Source of the DNA: Ursus arctos
Taxonomy: Eukaryota > Chordata > Mammalia > Carnivora > Ursidae
NCBI RefSeq assembly: GCF_023065955.2
Contig: NW_026622997.1
Location: 6,000,001 to 6,064,000 of the forward strand
Direction: 5' to 3'
DNA: 64,000 bases
The first letter of the stretch is position 1, and the number at the start of each line of letters is the position of its first letter. Below, in pieces: positions 1 through 10,800 of the stretch. The notes under the pieces were generated by a model, which was given only the letters and a program-made list of their open reading frames with translations, was not told the origin of the DNA and did no database searches. Both the position numbers and the translations under genes were made by a program.

Positions 1-289
1 GCATTATTACTATTGTTTAGTAAGCTTTTGGCCCTTTAGCTAACAAAGCCTCATTGGACAGCTGCTCGTTTTGTCTTAAGTACTCCAATTTGACTCCGAA
101 AACTTTATCTGTATACCTCCTCTGTAAAATCATTGCTACAGTTTAGTTCTCAAAATCAAGATTAATTCTGCTTAATAAAACACATTTCTAAAATATTTTC
201 CAAACCTAATAACTGATGTTCTAAACCCCAGTCTTCTTTTCTTCAAAGCAATTTGCCCCTTTCCCAAAGAATCACTAGATAAGAAACAA
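1..289. other. Unannotated AT-rich sequence
   Basis: I see no gene, RNA or recognisable repeat here. The stretch is AT-rich and non-tandem and ends where MIR-like sequence begins. Confidence 0.5.
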
Positions 290-530
290 TGATGGCATCT
301 TCTATGCTCTGTGTGCCAGGCACTTGCATATATGCCTTCCAAGCACTATTCTTTTTCAATCCTAAACTATGCTTTGGGCACTATTATAATCATCCCCATT
401 GTGCACATGAAGAAATAAGTCACAGGAAGTGTTAAGTTGCCCAAGGTCACACATCTGCTAAGTGGCACACCCTGGATTTGAACCCAGGAGAGCAAATTCT
501 GGAGTCCACACTTTTTAATTCCTCTTTTAC
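290..530 (-). repeat. MIR SINE relic
   Basis: Diverged mammalian-wide interspersed repeat in reverse orientation. The diagnostic reverse-complement core is visible: an 'agttgcccaaggtcacac' block, then a 'ctaagtggcacaccctggat' stretch and 'tttgaacccaggag'. These correspond to the tRNA-derived box B region and central core of MIR. The upstream part (about 300-345) resembles the reverse of the MIR 3' end ('tgtgccaggcac'). It is an inert fossil from early mammals. A small open frame on the minus strand across it has no coding meaning. Confidence 0.85.
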
Positions 531-839
531 ATAGGTAATACAGCCAACTCATTCCAAAGTCAAGAGGTATACTGTGAAAAGTCTTGCTCCCACTCCAGTC
601 TGCCTGTTTTCGCTTTGCCTACCTCTGACCTCAACTCCAATATGCAGGTAATGACTTTCATTTGTGTTTTATGTTTCCTTTTTGGGTTTTTTAATGTGAA
701 TGAAAGAACAGACAAATAATATGTTCTTATATTCCTCCCTTTCTTACCCGAGAGGTAGTATGTTATACATACTTTACTATTCTCTGTTAAGAAACAGTCT
801 TTGAGATCTTTTCATAAGCTTTTAAGGTCTTTTCATAAA
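531..839. other. Unannotated sequence
   Basis: AT-rich DNA with no recognisable feature. The right part may be a more diverged extension of the L1 piece that follows, but I cannot support that. Confidence 0.4.
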
Positions 840-1615
840 TAAGCCTTCTCATCCTTTTATACATACGTATTCTGTCATATGAGTGTGCCATTTCTTTAAC
901 CAGTTCTGTACTGATGGAATTTAGGTTGTTTCAATTTTTGCTGCTTACGCATCGTTGCCATGAATAATCTCAATGTCAGTCTTTTCCTATGTGTTGGTAT
1001 ATCTGCAGGGCAACTACCCAGAAGAGGGATTTTCAGGCCAAACGCTAAGTGTTCTTATGATTTTCTTAATATTGAGAAATTCCTCTCTGTATTCATTGAC
1101 CAATTCACACATCTTCCTGCAATTTGAGTACATGCCTATTTTCTTGCAGCGTCCCCACGAGAATATGCTATTAAATGTACTTGAATTTTTGCCCATTTCA
1201 CAGGTGAAAAAAAAAAAAAAGAAATCTCATTGAATTTGTATTTCTCTTATTTTTTTTAAAGATTTTATTTATTTATTTCTTGCAAGAGAGAGAAAGACAG
1301 AGCATGAGCAGGGGAGAGGCAGAGGGAGAAGTAATCCGCCCCCCCTCCACACTGAGCGAGGAGCTGGATGTGGAACTTGATCCCAGGACCCTGAGATCAT
1401 GACCTGAGCCAAAGGCATATGCTTAACCGACTGAGCCACCCAGGGGCCCCCATATTTCTCTTACCAGTGAGGTTGAACATCTTCTCACATGTTAACCTTT
1501 GTTTGTCATGTTTTCTTTCCCATTCCTTTTTCTTGTTCATATCCCTTGCGCAGTTTTCCATTGGTTTGCTGGTTTTTTTCTTAATGAAATCTGGGATGTT
1601 CTTTAAACCATTTTG
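840..1615 (-). repeat. Old L1 (L1M-type) 3' region, split by a SINE
   Basis: Reverse-orientation L1 relic. Recognisable antisense L1 stretches include 'tttaggttgtttcaattttt' near 920 and the block after 1464 with 'gtgaggttgaacatcttc', which in L1 follows 'ggtgaaaaa' near 1203. The two halves are one element separated by the SINE at 1250-1452. No ORF2 frame survives. The A-run at 1206-1220 lies within the element. Confidence 0.7.
1250..1452 (-). mobile_element. Can-SINE (SINEC) inserted in L1
   Basis: Full-length carnivore SINE in reverse orientation. It reads T-rich tail with 'gattttatttatttattt', GA-rich middle, then 'ctgagatcatgacctgagcc' and the head 'gactgagccacccaggggcc'. Flanks carry an 11-bp target-site duplication, tatttctctta, at 1239-1249 and 1453-1463. 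The host is the minus-strand L1 piece, so the SINE is younger than that L1. Confidence 0.95.
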
Positions 1616-3399
1616 CTATAGTGACTCCCGGAAAAAACTGCAAACAATATTACTAAGGTAGTTGACATAAATATAACATGTTATCAAAATGTTTTAGGTA
1701 AAAGTTAAAAGACCTCCTTGATTATTTTAACATTAAACTCTACTTATCAACTAAAAAAATTCATATTAAATGCTCTATGAACTCTAGTCTATTAGTTATT
1801 CATTAATATAATGCAGAAAAACAGAGACACTGATGTAAAAATGTAAATAACTGAGATGAAGATTCAGACCCCAAGATTTTCACTAACAGGAGATTGATTT
1901 ATTCTAAGAACCTTCGTGTTTGCTCAGCTGATCAATAGCCTTTTCAATAGTGAGGAAATAAAGGAAAATTAAAATCTTTATGTTCTGTCACCTTTCTGAA
2001 TTATGTGGAAATTATATTTAGCGTCTAGATTTCTCTGGATTTCAAAAGCACTGTGTATTCTTTTTTAATTTTCCAAAACTCTCAAACTCATCGACAATCC
2101 ACAGACCATCTCCTTAGAGACATGAACTGAGCAGTTGCCCATAGCAACCATCCAAATCCTTCTGACTATTTATATCCCCATTCCCCAAATCCGAGGCAAC
2201 TGGTTGTCTTGGATTGTAGGTGCTCAAAGCTGTAAGAAATGCTTTGTAATTTCTATCCCTTGGTGCATCTTTAAATACCACAGTAAATTCATAGCCTCTC
2301 CCAATTTCCCTGGCTTCTAGAAAAGGAAGGAGAATGAGTCCATGGTCTTCAGAGACTAGACTGGAACCAGAGCTTAACCAAGAGCTTCTATAAGGTCAGA
2401 ATCAAAGGTGAAGGCTTAGGGCCACCTACCAGATCAAGGTGTTTGATGTCTCTGTCATTATTTGGTTATAAAAAGCTGGCAGAGCCAGGACACTTCTCCA
2501 AAAAGGATATATTTACCGTAATACGTGTAGTTGGATGGTATATATTGAGGGCTTACAGGACCAGGATATGTGTATAGGCATAAGGCTTTTGAGAAAATCT
2601 GAAGCCCACAGATCCTACCGAGGGATCAAAACCAAATGCCTCAAGGTGATCAGGGCCTTTGGTGAATCCAGTCAGAGCAGGATTTGAGTAAAGTTTCCCT
2701 ACTGGAGTGATTTGCTGATGTAAGTAATACGACACTTCCTTATTTGTGTCTTTGAGTTTCTTGGCTAATATGACACAGCAACAGGATTTCTTTAAAAAGC
2801 CAATCAGACTCCTCTAATTCTATTACATTAAAAAATAGATTCAAATCTTTTAACTCGTCTGTAAGAGTTAAGAAAATGTTTGCACACACTCTCAAATCTA
2901 TGTACGTGGAGCGCAGGGTTGAGTTCATTTATCATACAGCCCACAAACGACTCCTGCATGAGTCAGTAAAAACTTGTCGTTAGGTTTGTTCTACTTTAGA
3001 TGAGAAATTGTGATGAGTGAAGAATGAATATTAATCGTGCACATTTAGAATTTAGACCCTGTTGACGTCCACCATGACCAATACAACTACCACAAAGCCA
3101 GAAACAATATTTCCTCCTTTTCACATCCCACTTTTATGGCTAATTCTTCCCTGTAAACCCAAATGCAAAGCTAGCCTTTAGGGGAAGATTTTGTTTCATT
3201 TCAGACTGACTCCCACAAATTTCATTCACAATGAAGTGTCAGGCTGCAGCCTGGGAGCCCAACCCAAGAGAGACGTGTTTCCCAGTGATCTGAAGACCGT
3301 GGACTAGAACATGTCCCTTCCTGACATTATCCCAATGGCCTTGAAAAGCTTGTCTTCAAGAGAGAAACCTTCTGATCGTCGCATAGATGGAATACAATA
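1616..3399. other. Unannotated sequence
   Basis: About 1.8 kb with no gene, RNA gene or repeat that I recognise. It is AT-rich with only short chance frames (60-62 codons). The segment around 2950-3250 is balanced in composition but shows no splice-bounded frame I can defend. Confidence 0.5.
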
Positions 3400-3870
3400 T
3401 ATGACTTCTTAGACCGCCTGATCTGGCCCCTGCCTCTCCTTCCAGTATCTTTTCATCCTGGCCTCCTGGGCTCTGTGCTCCAGCCACACGAAGCTTCCTT
3501 CAGTTCTGCAAACACATGGTGCTCCTCCCAGCTCAGGGCCACCTGTGGACCTTCATCTCTTCCCTCTCTCTTCACTCCCACCACCGCTTGCTTTGGTTAG
3601 CTAACGTCTTCAGAATTCCAAAACACCTGTCACTTTAAGAATTCTTCCTTGACCCCCGATTTCTTCTAGTGGCACTTAAACCAGAATGTGAAGTGTATGA
3701 CAGCAGAGACGCACTTTGCCTTATTCTGCTCCATCCCCAGCAGCCAGCACACAGCAGGGGACAAAAGTTTTAGTGAGTCAACGACATAGACTGTGTCATA
3801 TTTGTCTTTATCATTACTGCCTGCATACTGGAAACACTAAATAAATGTCTTCTCAGTGAATGAATGGATA
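3400..3870 (+). repeat. L2 LINE 3' end relic
   Basis: Diverged L2 in consensus orientation. Evidence is the order of diagnostic pieces: a Pro/Cys-rich 'tggcctcctgggctctgtgc' type block, then 'ccatccccagcagccagcac', then 'ctaaataaatgtcttctcag' followed by 'tgaatgaatgg'. The last matches the AATAAATGTTTGTTGAATGAATG-type end of L2. No coding capacity remains. Confidence 0.7.
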
Positions 3871-4486
3871 AATTAATGGGAGACTTCATATAAATACAAT
3901 TTAGCATTAAAACATTGAATATAAGTATTAAATATTCTTCTTTTTTATCCCTTAAGTTACATTCAGGTCATTTTTCTCCCACATAGTTTCTTAGAAGTTC
4001 TATTGTGAAAAACAACAGTTCCAGGGTGACTGAAACATTCCCCAGCCCACAAAGAGCTGACTCGGAATCTTTTTGTGGGTACATGTCACTTCTCCCAGGA
4101 TTGGACTCCTTTTGGGGCGTGACCCGTTATTCCCAAGATCAGAGAAGTTTCTCATTTGGCTCACTGTTATGGCCCATTTCTGAACCATCTGTGTTGATTT
4201 TTCTTTCTTTCCTTCTTTCTTTTTAAAAAAATCAGTTTGGCCCAAAGTTTAAGAGAACTGAGAGGTTTTATGCTGTATCTTAGAAGTTAATAGAATATGG
4301 TTGAACTGGATTATAATTCAAGAGATTCCTGTGCCTTGGCTTCTCCCAAGGAAATGTCTTCTCCTTATTGTCCTAGATCCCCCGGAAGCTAATAATAAAA
4401 CCTCCGGGGTCAAAAGTCTAAGTTTAAAAGGAGGAGCATTTCACCGCATACTCATTCTCCACTCCAAAGCAATCCTGCAGACACCC
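3871..4486. other. Unannotated sequence
   Basis: AT-rich left part and mixed right part with no recognisable gene or repeat. Overlapping open frames on both strands at 4000-4245 look like chance. Confidence 0.5.
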
Positions 4487-4586
4487 AATACACACCCACA
4501 TGCCCAGCACCCACAGATATCCCGACCACACACCCAATGTGCACACAATACCCACAAACACCTCAACACACACACACACACACCCC
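4487..4586. repeat. Imperfect (CA)-rich tract
   Basis: About 100 bases of CA/CCA-rich sequence ending in a pure (CA) run near 4566-4583. It is a degenerate simple repeat. The plus-strand open frame across it (His/Thr-rich C-terminus) is an artefact of the repeat. Confidence 0.85.
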
Positions 4587-5742
4587 AGATGGGGACCTAA
4601 CTCTTCTGAATTCTAGAACAAGGGTCCCCTTTACGTCTTGTCTCCACTCTTCTTTCCATCCTCCTGTTCCATTCTTCAATCTAGCTCCTAGTTGAACCTA
4701 TTTGCCCTGACACTAAAAGTTATTTTGATTAGGGGAGGCTCAAAGGTATGTTAGTTCTTAGAAAAAGTTCCAGTGAAGGAGAATTTGGGGTTTGACTTCT
4801 GTTGTGGTTTTTTTGCTCCTTTTAGTCCTCCTCTTGGGGGCTGCAGTTATAGCACACCAAACTGGCAGTAGATTATTAGTAGTTTTGAATTCGAGTACAA
4901 CTGCTCCATTCTAGAATTAGTCCTTTTCCTAGTTTTGTTTGTTTTTACCAAGCATGAGAATTGCCCTTCTTATATTCTATCTTTAAGCCCTCCTATTAAG
5001 GAAGAAGCCAGTGTATTAAATTACTGACAGATTAGTGCCATTTAATTATTTTTCATAGGAATGTTGCATTTTAAAAGAAGATATGGGCAATGGTAGGAAA
5101 AAGCTGCTTTCATCACAGAAATAACCCTTTCAAGATGGAAAGTCAATACTGTGGTGTCTGAATGGGGACATACATATGACTTATTGATGGCTCTTCCTCC
5201 TCATAGTAACACTTAGGTTCATGAAACAATGGGAATGTGGATATGAGATCCCCTCTATCCCCAGCTGCCCAGGGTGCTCTGGCATGTGATTCATCACAAC
5301 TCTTGGTGTCTCCACGGCCTGAGAAACAGAAGATAATTTTGCACTCTTCTTACGGGGAGTGACATAGATGGGTGCTGGCTGTCCACGGGAGGACAGAGCT
5401 CCTGAGGGCAACCCAGGCAAAGCAGCTCCGTGGACCATCCCCTTGGGAATTCTGCTTGGAAAGGTCTCAAGGATTGTTTCCTAAATAGACACGTGTAGAG
5501 CAACACCTCTTTGAATTCACATAGCACTAGTTAACACGGTGATGAACACAGCCGGAAGCTAACACTGAAACTTCTCATGGAAGCACCTAAGGAACTTTAC
5601 CAGGTGTCAAATGAAAACATGGGGAGCCTCCTTACGACAAAGTGCTGTTCAGATATAAAAAGAAAGATAAAGGCTCTGCCCTCACAGAATCACCATGTGA
5701 CAACAATCGCACAAACAAGGACATTAAAAGCATTAACTGTAG
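4587..5742. other. Unannotated sequence
   Basis: About 1.15 kb of mixed sequence with no recognised repeat. Two overlapping minus-strand frames near 5181-5527 have no family resemblance and no supporting splice or start context. Confidence 0.5.
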
Positions 5743-5861
5743 GGGCCTGGGCAGCTCAGTCCGTAAGGGTCTGACTCAATTTTGGGTCAGGTCATGATCT
5801 CAGGGTTCTGAGATCAAGCCCTGTGTGGGCTTTGTGCTCAGCGGGGAGCCTGCTTGGGATT

Positions 5862-5905
<44 letters not shown>

Positions 5906-5971
5906 CCCTCCCCCCACTCCTCTCCCTCTCTGAAAAACTAAAATAAAATAAATAAGAAATTAAAAAAAAAT
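5743..5971 (+). mobile_element. Can-SINE (SINEC)
   Basis: Carnivore SINE in forward orientation: head 'ggggcctgggcagctcagtc', the 'catgatctcagggttctgag' block, a long pure (CT) run at about 5867-5900, then an A-rich tail. An imperfect target duplication, ttaactgtag versus ccaactgtag, flanks it. The (CT)n run is an expansion of the normal pyrimidine-rich SINE middle. Confidence 0.95.
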
Positions 5972-6499
5972 CACCAACTGTAGAGATCCTGAATGGCCAG
6001 CAACATTTCACTAACATCTTCTACATGAAACTTGTTTCAGTTCTATCCAGCTGATCTTCTAGAAAACTAGAAAAGCACTGTTTCCACACAATGTATGACT
6101 GTGTGATACTGTTCTCCGTGAATAAACATAAAGCAGGAAAGAGTTAAGGAAAGCTTGCAAACATCCATTCCTTACCTGTTCCCTAAAAATACCCCTCACT
6201 AGCTTTATCTCCAATTTGTCAGGACTAGGCGGTGTTCAAGGACTGGAGGTCTGTTGGCCTCTGGCCTCCTCTGGCCTCCACACTTCATTCTTCTGAAGGG
6301 GTAAGGAAAGGAGCCCTTGGTGACAGGCAGAGCCTCGGTGGTCAGTGGTCGTCATTGATGGTCCAAAGCATCCTTACCCAGGAGGCTCAGCAGCCCTGGG
6401 GAAAGAGATGGCCAATCTACTGACCTCAGAGAAGAGTCCCTTTCTTCATTTTTTCCCCTCACTTCCAAATTTTGATTCACATAGTTTATACCTTTATAC
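5972..6499. other. Unannotated sequence
   Basis: No gene or repeat recognised. Three short 'ctggcctc' repeats occur around 6255-6280. Confidence 0.45.
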
Positions 6500-6572
6500 G
6501 GCAGTGATAGCCACACGATGTTCAGCACTTACTGTGTGCTGGTTGTTTGCTGGGCATTTTGCATTATTTTAT
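6500..6572 (-). repeat. MIR-like 3' fragment
   Basis: Short match to the reverse of the MIR 3' half: 'cagcacttactgtgtgctgg' followed by 'gctgggcattttgcattatt'. Heavily diverged. Confidence 0.5.
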
Positions 6573-6582
6573 ATTACGTATA

Positions 6583-6606
6583 CCCCCCCCCCCCACACAC
6601 ACACAT
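6583..6606. repeat. Poly-C / (CA)n compound tract
   Basis: A run of about 14 C followed by a short (CA) stretch. Length-variable in principle. The Pro- or Gly-rich peptides predicted across it are artefacts. Confidence 0.9.
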
Positions 6607-6639
6607 ATTCCCAGCTTCCTCTCTGACCTCTTCCTTACC

Positions 6640-7085
6640 CATGTCTATTTCTCCTTTATCCACCCTGACTCTTGAACATGCCAGGCCTGGCCCACTCTGG
6701 ACCTTGGCACTTTGAGCCTGCTGTTGCCCTTGCCTGATTCTTTCCCCCTTTTTGCTCTTTCCCTCCTTCATTTCCTCCTTTCCTTGAGAGTTTTACTCAA
6801 AATTTATCTATTCAGACTACAGTGTATAAAATTTCTACCCAAACCCACATCTAGTGCACCCTGAGCACATACACAAATTATATTCCCCTCATTCACGACC
6901 CCTTTTTTGTCTTCTAAGAGTTTCTACTCCATACAGTGTACCATGTATTTTGCTTACTAGTTTTATTTATTGCCCGTCTCCTCTCAACTCTAAGATCTGG
7001 GCAAAGGTCCTTTTTTATTTGTTCACCGTCATATTCTCAGGGCATAGAATAGTGCTTGGCATACAGAAGGCTCTCAGTGGATGGG
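6640..7085 (+). repeat. L2 LINE 3' end relic
   Basis: Forward L2 fragment. The middle reads 'accttggcactttgagcctg', equivalent to the 'gggcctttgcacttgctgtt' block of L2. The end reads 'tagtgcttggcatacagaag' and 'gctctcagtggatgg', equivalent to the 'cagtgcctggcacatagtag' / 'gctcaataaatg' end of L2. Confidence 0.65.
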
Positions 7086-7422
7086 AGTGGAATCAGCAGC
7101 TGAATAGTGCCTGCCTCCCGGGGTTGCCGTTTTCAGTCCCACTTCTCCGTTACGCACTCTTGATCTCAGAGTTTGAATGATAAGCCCGAGGGCACGTGGT
7201 TGTGCAGCGGACCTGGTTCCACACTCCGCCCAATCCTGGGGCTGTGCTTCTAACCAGTCCCTCCAGCCACACGCACTTGTCCCTGCCTATTTGGTCCTTG
7301 GGATATTGCTGTCACACAACGCTCAAAAAGTGCGTGGGCAGGAGGATGTGAGAGTGAGGAGGAAAGTCTGGCCGGCCCAGTGTGGATCAACATCACCCCA
7401 CTGGGTATTAATGATCTTCATT
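7086..7422. other. Mostly unannotated; possible faint MIR near 7150-7265
   Basis: A weak resemblance to reverse MIR occurs ('gcacgtggttgtgcagcgga'), too diverged to call. Nothing else is recognised. Confidence 0.35.
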
Positions 7423-7435
7423 TATGTTGCATAAT

Positions 7436-7520
7436 GTGTTTTCGTTTCGTTTTGTTTTGTTTTAAGTAGGCTCCATGTCCAGCGTGCAGCCCAACACAGG
7501 GCTTGAACGACCCCGAGATC
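7436..7520 (-). mobile_element. Short Can-SINE copy with perfect target duplication
   Basis: Only 85 bases: a T/G-interrupted tail, 'aagtaggctccatgtccagc', 'agggcttgaacgaccccgag', then an abrupt end. It lacks the head and the CT-rich middle. A perfect 13-bp duplication, tatgttgcataat, flanks it at 7423-7435 and 7521-7533. This shows that it inserted in this short form rather than being eroded later. It resembles the body of the element at 10682-10784. Confidence 0.85.
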
Positions 7521-7533
7521 TATGTTGCATAAT

Positions 7534-7959
7534 CTTCATTGCAGTGCATTCCCTCCAAGTCATGACTTCTGATTTACAAAACACACTTATTTCTCATTTG
7601 ATCATCACCACAAACTTGCCCCTGAATCATGGCAAGTATTTTTTTCTCCTTGAGGACACTAGTAAATCTTCTGATGAGTAGGGACCCCAATGGGACAGAA
7701 AGCTGGTCTCTTTTCAGCCCCTCCACTATTGTTTCTTCACACTGGGCCTTGGGGCTTGTCCATTCTACTCCAAGCACTGTTCTCCAAAGAGGGATGCTTA
7801 CCAGTCCTCCCCACATCTCACTGCTTTTCCGGAAGGCAGCAAAATTGGCCCCTCAGAACCACAGAACAATGCGCTAAGCATGGCTGCTTCCTGGCCTGGT
7901 GGGTGGGATCAGAGGATTGGAGCCAATAACCAAAAAGAAGGAGAATTCATCCACTCTTT
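7534..7959. other. Unannotated sequence
   Basis: Mixed-composition DNA with several overlapping chance frames on both strands (for example 7574-7816 minus and 7629-7877 plus). No family resemblance and no recognised repeat. Confidence 0.45.
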
Positions 7960-8665
7960 TGCTTGTACATATGTCATTCTACCTCATTTCTTTTTTAAAA
8001 TTTCTATTATGGAATGTTGCAACATAAACAAAAAGAGAGAGAATTATATTCTAAATTCCTCCTTGCCAACACCTACATTCAACAAATGACTCATAGCTAA
8101 TTTTATTTGTCTGTATTCCTGTATTTTCCTTACTTTCTTGGATAATTTTGAAGTAAATTCCAGCAATCACATTATTTTAAAAAATGTGTATCACCAAAAG
8201 GCCTAGACTCCCCTTTTTTAAATAACCACAGAACCATCACCACACCAAAAAATTGTATTTCTTCAATGTCAACAAGTGTCCAATCAATTTTCACATTTCT
8301 CCAACTGTCTCATGAATTTGTTTAAAAAAAAGTGTTTGCTTGAATGAGAATCCAAACAGGCCTATACTTTGTGATTGGTTAATAGGTCACTTGGTTCATT
8401 CTACATTTCTTTCTTTTCCCCAGATTTTCTTGTTTTTGAAGAAGAAAAGGAGTCTTGTCTGAATTTTGCTGATTGTACCCTGTGTTCTTCTACCCCTTTT
8501 ATTTTCTCTAGTTGGTAATTATATCTAGAGGCTGATCCAATTCAGTTTCAGCGTCTTTGGTGAGATCCTGTGTAGGTGATGTTGCGTGTACACTTGTACT
8601 GGGAGCCACATACTGCCTGGTGGTCCCTCCTCTGTGATGATCCTTGCATAGACTCAACTTTGCTC
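7960..8665 (-). repeat. Old L1-type repeat (3' UTR-like)
   Basis: Matches, by memory, a common old L1 3' repeat read in antisense. Clues are 'ataaccacagaaccatcacc', 'caacaagtgtccaatcaatt', 'tgattggttaataggtcact', 'gaattttgctgattgtaccc' and 'tatctagaggctgatccaat' in consensus order. The exact subfamily is uncertain. No coding remains. Confidence 0.6.
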
Positions 8666-8682
8666 ATACCTCATAATGTGGG

Positions 8683-8702
8683 AGGGAGAGAGGGAGGGAG
8701 GA
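8683..8702. repeat. Short (GGGA)n-like tract
   Basis: Purine-rich run of gggag/gaga units, about 20 bases. Confidence 0.7.
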
Positions 8703-8899
8703 GATACCAAGCAGATTAATGACCACATCCATTATAGCTTACGACATAGCCTGCTTCCTCCACACTCACATGAATCCAAGGGAGACTGTACTTGAGCTCT
8801 GGTGTCCTGGGGTGGAGTCCCTGAAAACCTCACTGGTTGTCTCCATAGCTCAGTCTCCTCACCAGCCCCATCTACCAAGCCCTTCTGTTCTTTTTTTGT

Positions 8900-9310
8900 C
8901 ACTTCTGAGTGTGGACTCTGGGATGTAACAACCCAAGTTCAAATCCTGTTCTACCACTTACTGACAGGGGGGCTTGTCTAGAAGACTTTATTCGCTCTGT
9001 AATAGTGGTTCTCAACCAGGGTAATTGTACACTCCCCCCGACCCCGGGGATGTTTGGCAATGTCAGGAGATATGGGTTGTCATGAAGAAGGACGTTATTG
9101 ACATCTATTGGATAGAAGTCAGGGCTACTGCTCAACGCCCTGCAATACACAGACAAGCCCCTACCACGAAGAATGATCAGGCCCCAAAAGTCAATGGGTA
9201 CTGAGGTAGGAAATCCCTACTGTATAAACAATGTTAATTTCTATCTTGCAGGTGTGTTGGGAAGATCACCTGAGTTAACATTACACCAAACACGTGTACG
9301 AGAGTGTCAG
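8900..9310 (+). repeat. MIR SINE split by a DNA transposon
   Basis: Left half 8900-8996 carries 'gtggactctgggatgtaaca' and 'tcaaatcctgttctaccact', the MIR head in forward orientation. The right half, after 9222, reads 'gcaggtgtgttgggaagatc' and 'acctgagttaacat', matching the MIR 'agggttgttgtgaggattaaatgag' region. A MER20-like element lies between, so one MIR was interrupted. Confidence 0.7.
9004..9222 (+). mobile_element. MER20-like hAT transposon relic
   Basis: About 219 bases, the expected full length of this non-autonomous hAT-Charlie family. It begins 'agtggttctcaaccagggta', continues with 'ggatgtttggcaatgtcagg' and 'ctattggatagaagtcaggg', and ends near 'tactgaggtaggaaatcccta'. Flanks ctgtaata and ctgtataa look like an 8-bp hAT target duplication. 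It sits inside a MIR. Confidence 0.8.
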
Positions 9311-9399
9311 CCTCCTTCCTTTCTTGGTAAACCGGTATGAAGTCCTCATTTTAGCTCAAGACCGATGTGAGTAACATGCCAGGAATAGAACTGAGACTC

Positions 9400-9585
9400 C
9401 TATTGTGACTGTAGTGGGTCAGGGGACAGGGGATCTTGAGCTGGCCCTGCCAGTGGCTGGCTGAGTGACTTTGGGTATGCTTTGTTCCTCTCTGGCCTCA
9501 ATTTCTTCATCAGTAAAATTAGATGGACTCTGAAGATCTCTTTGTCCCTCGAGGCTCTAGAACTCTTTGAGTCTAATTTTATTGC
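9400..9585 (+). repeat. MIR SINE relic
   Basis: Forward MIR: 'ggctgagtgactttgggtat' then 'cctctctggcctcaatttct' and 'tcatcagtaaaatta', the hallmark 'cctcagtttcctcatctgtaaaatg' core. Confidence 0.75.
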
Positions 9586-10091
9586 TTTCTTGGAAAGGCC
9601 TAACTAGCTTTTGTAGATGCCAGATATGTGGATTAAGTGGGGATATGATGAGAATCACCACTCCTTCACGGCTTTATAGGCAGCACTAATCTCAATTCTT
9701 GGGGAGGCAATATTATTTGTGATTTATTTTCTTAAATAGGGTAGGGGCAGTTTCAGAGGCTTCCAGTGGTCTTCCACAGAATCTCAGAACACAAGGAAAA
9801 GGAGTAATGTTGGGTTGATTCCAACTACCAAATATACCTACCCTGATTATACATTTAGGTACCAAAGAAGTGACTATTACTGACTATTACTGTAATAGTA
9901 ATAGTCCCTAGATGCAGTGAACTCACTGTGAATCAGACCAAGGCTTCATTTATGCTCTGGTTTTCATGGGACCCTCACTCTAAAATGAGAGCTTCCATGA
10001 CACTTTAGATCCCAGAGGTCAATATCAGCTCAAACCCTGTGCCCAACACTCCTCAAAATGCTTGAATATTCTTCTTTCTCCAGGGTTGGAG
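9586..10091. other. Unannotated; small hairpin at 9881-9905
   Basis: No gene or repeat recognised. A local inverted repeat (gactattac ... gtaatagtc, 9-bp arms) lies near 9881-9905 beside a second direct copy of 'gactattact'. It is short and probably incidental. Confidence 0.4.
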
Positions 10092-10239
10092 ATGGGCATA
10101 GGTCCATTGGGGAAGGACTGGGGGAATCATTAGAATAGACACATGGTTTCTCTATGTGTCTCTATGTTTGATGACCCAAGTAAATGGGCATAGGTCCATT
10201 TGGGGAAGGACTAGGGGAATGACTAGCATAGACACATGG
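10092..10239. repeat. Local direct duplication, 55-bp copies 92 bp apart
   Basis: Copy one at 10092-10146 and copy two at 10184-10239 both begin 'atgggcataggtccatt' and end 'tagacacatgg'. They differ at about six positions and by one inserted T. The spacer contains 'ctctatgtgtctctatgttt'. The sequence is otherwise unrecognised. The short plus-strand frame starting at 10156 uses part of it and is not convincing as a gene. Confidence 0.85.
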
Positions 10240-10665
10240 CTTGGAATTGCCAGATGCTTCCTGGTAGACACCCAGTTTCTCCTTCAGTCACTAGATTCCA
10301 AGTATGAGAATTTTCCCAGTTCCAGAAACTGGGCAAGAGATCATGACTTGGTTATAGAAGTTAGGCAATACCTTTAAGGGAGAAAATGATAATATCATTC
10401 TGTATAAAAATTTTCAAGTATAGACTGAGAGCTACCTTATCTCTTTAATCCCAACTCCCAAAATAAGCTAATCATAAATAGAATTTTTAAGTACAGAGAA
10501 TATATTGGTAACTCTCAATGTAATTCCATTAAAGTCCTCCTGATACTTTAAACCTAAAAGTATTTATTAATTTACATTATCACTTAATATCTTATTTAAA
10601 ATATCTTTAGAATCACTCAGTACTTTCCCACTTTTATTCAACACAACTCCTGAGCTTATAATTAT
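10240..10665. other. Unannotated AT-rich sequence
   Basis: No gene or repeat recognised. Confidence 0.45.
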
Positions 10666-10681
10666 TTGCCAATTCTTTTTT

Positions 10682-10784
10682 TTTTTTTTTTTTTAAGTAA
10701 TCTTTGTGTCCAATGTGGGGCTCAAACTCAGGAGGCTGAGATCAAGAGTCACACGTTCCACCAACGGAGCCAGCCAGGTGTCTC
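10682..10784 (-). mobile_element. Short Can-SINE copy
   Basis: Reverse SINE without the CT-rich middle: a T-rich tail, 'aagtaatctttgtgtccaat', 'gtggggctcaaactcaggag', 'gatcaagagtcacacgttcc', head 'ggagccagccaggtgtctc'. A 16-bp duplication, ttgccaattctttttt, flanks it at 10666-10681 and 10785-10800. It shares its short layout with the copy at 7436, suggesting an older short SINE subfamily. Confidence 0.9.
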
Positions 10785-10800
10785 TTGCCAATTCTTTTTT

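Noticed and set aside
9881..9905. Short hairpin as a possible microRNA
   Set aside because: Arms are only nine base pairs and no longer foldback extends from them.
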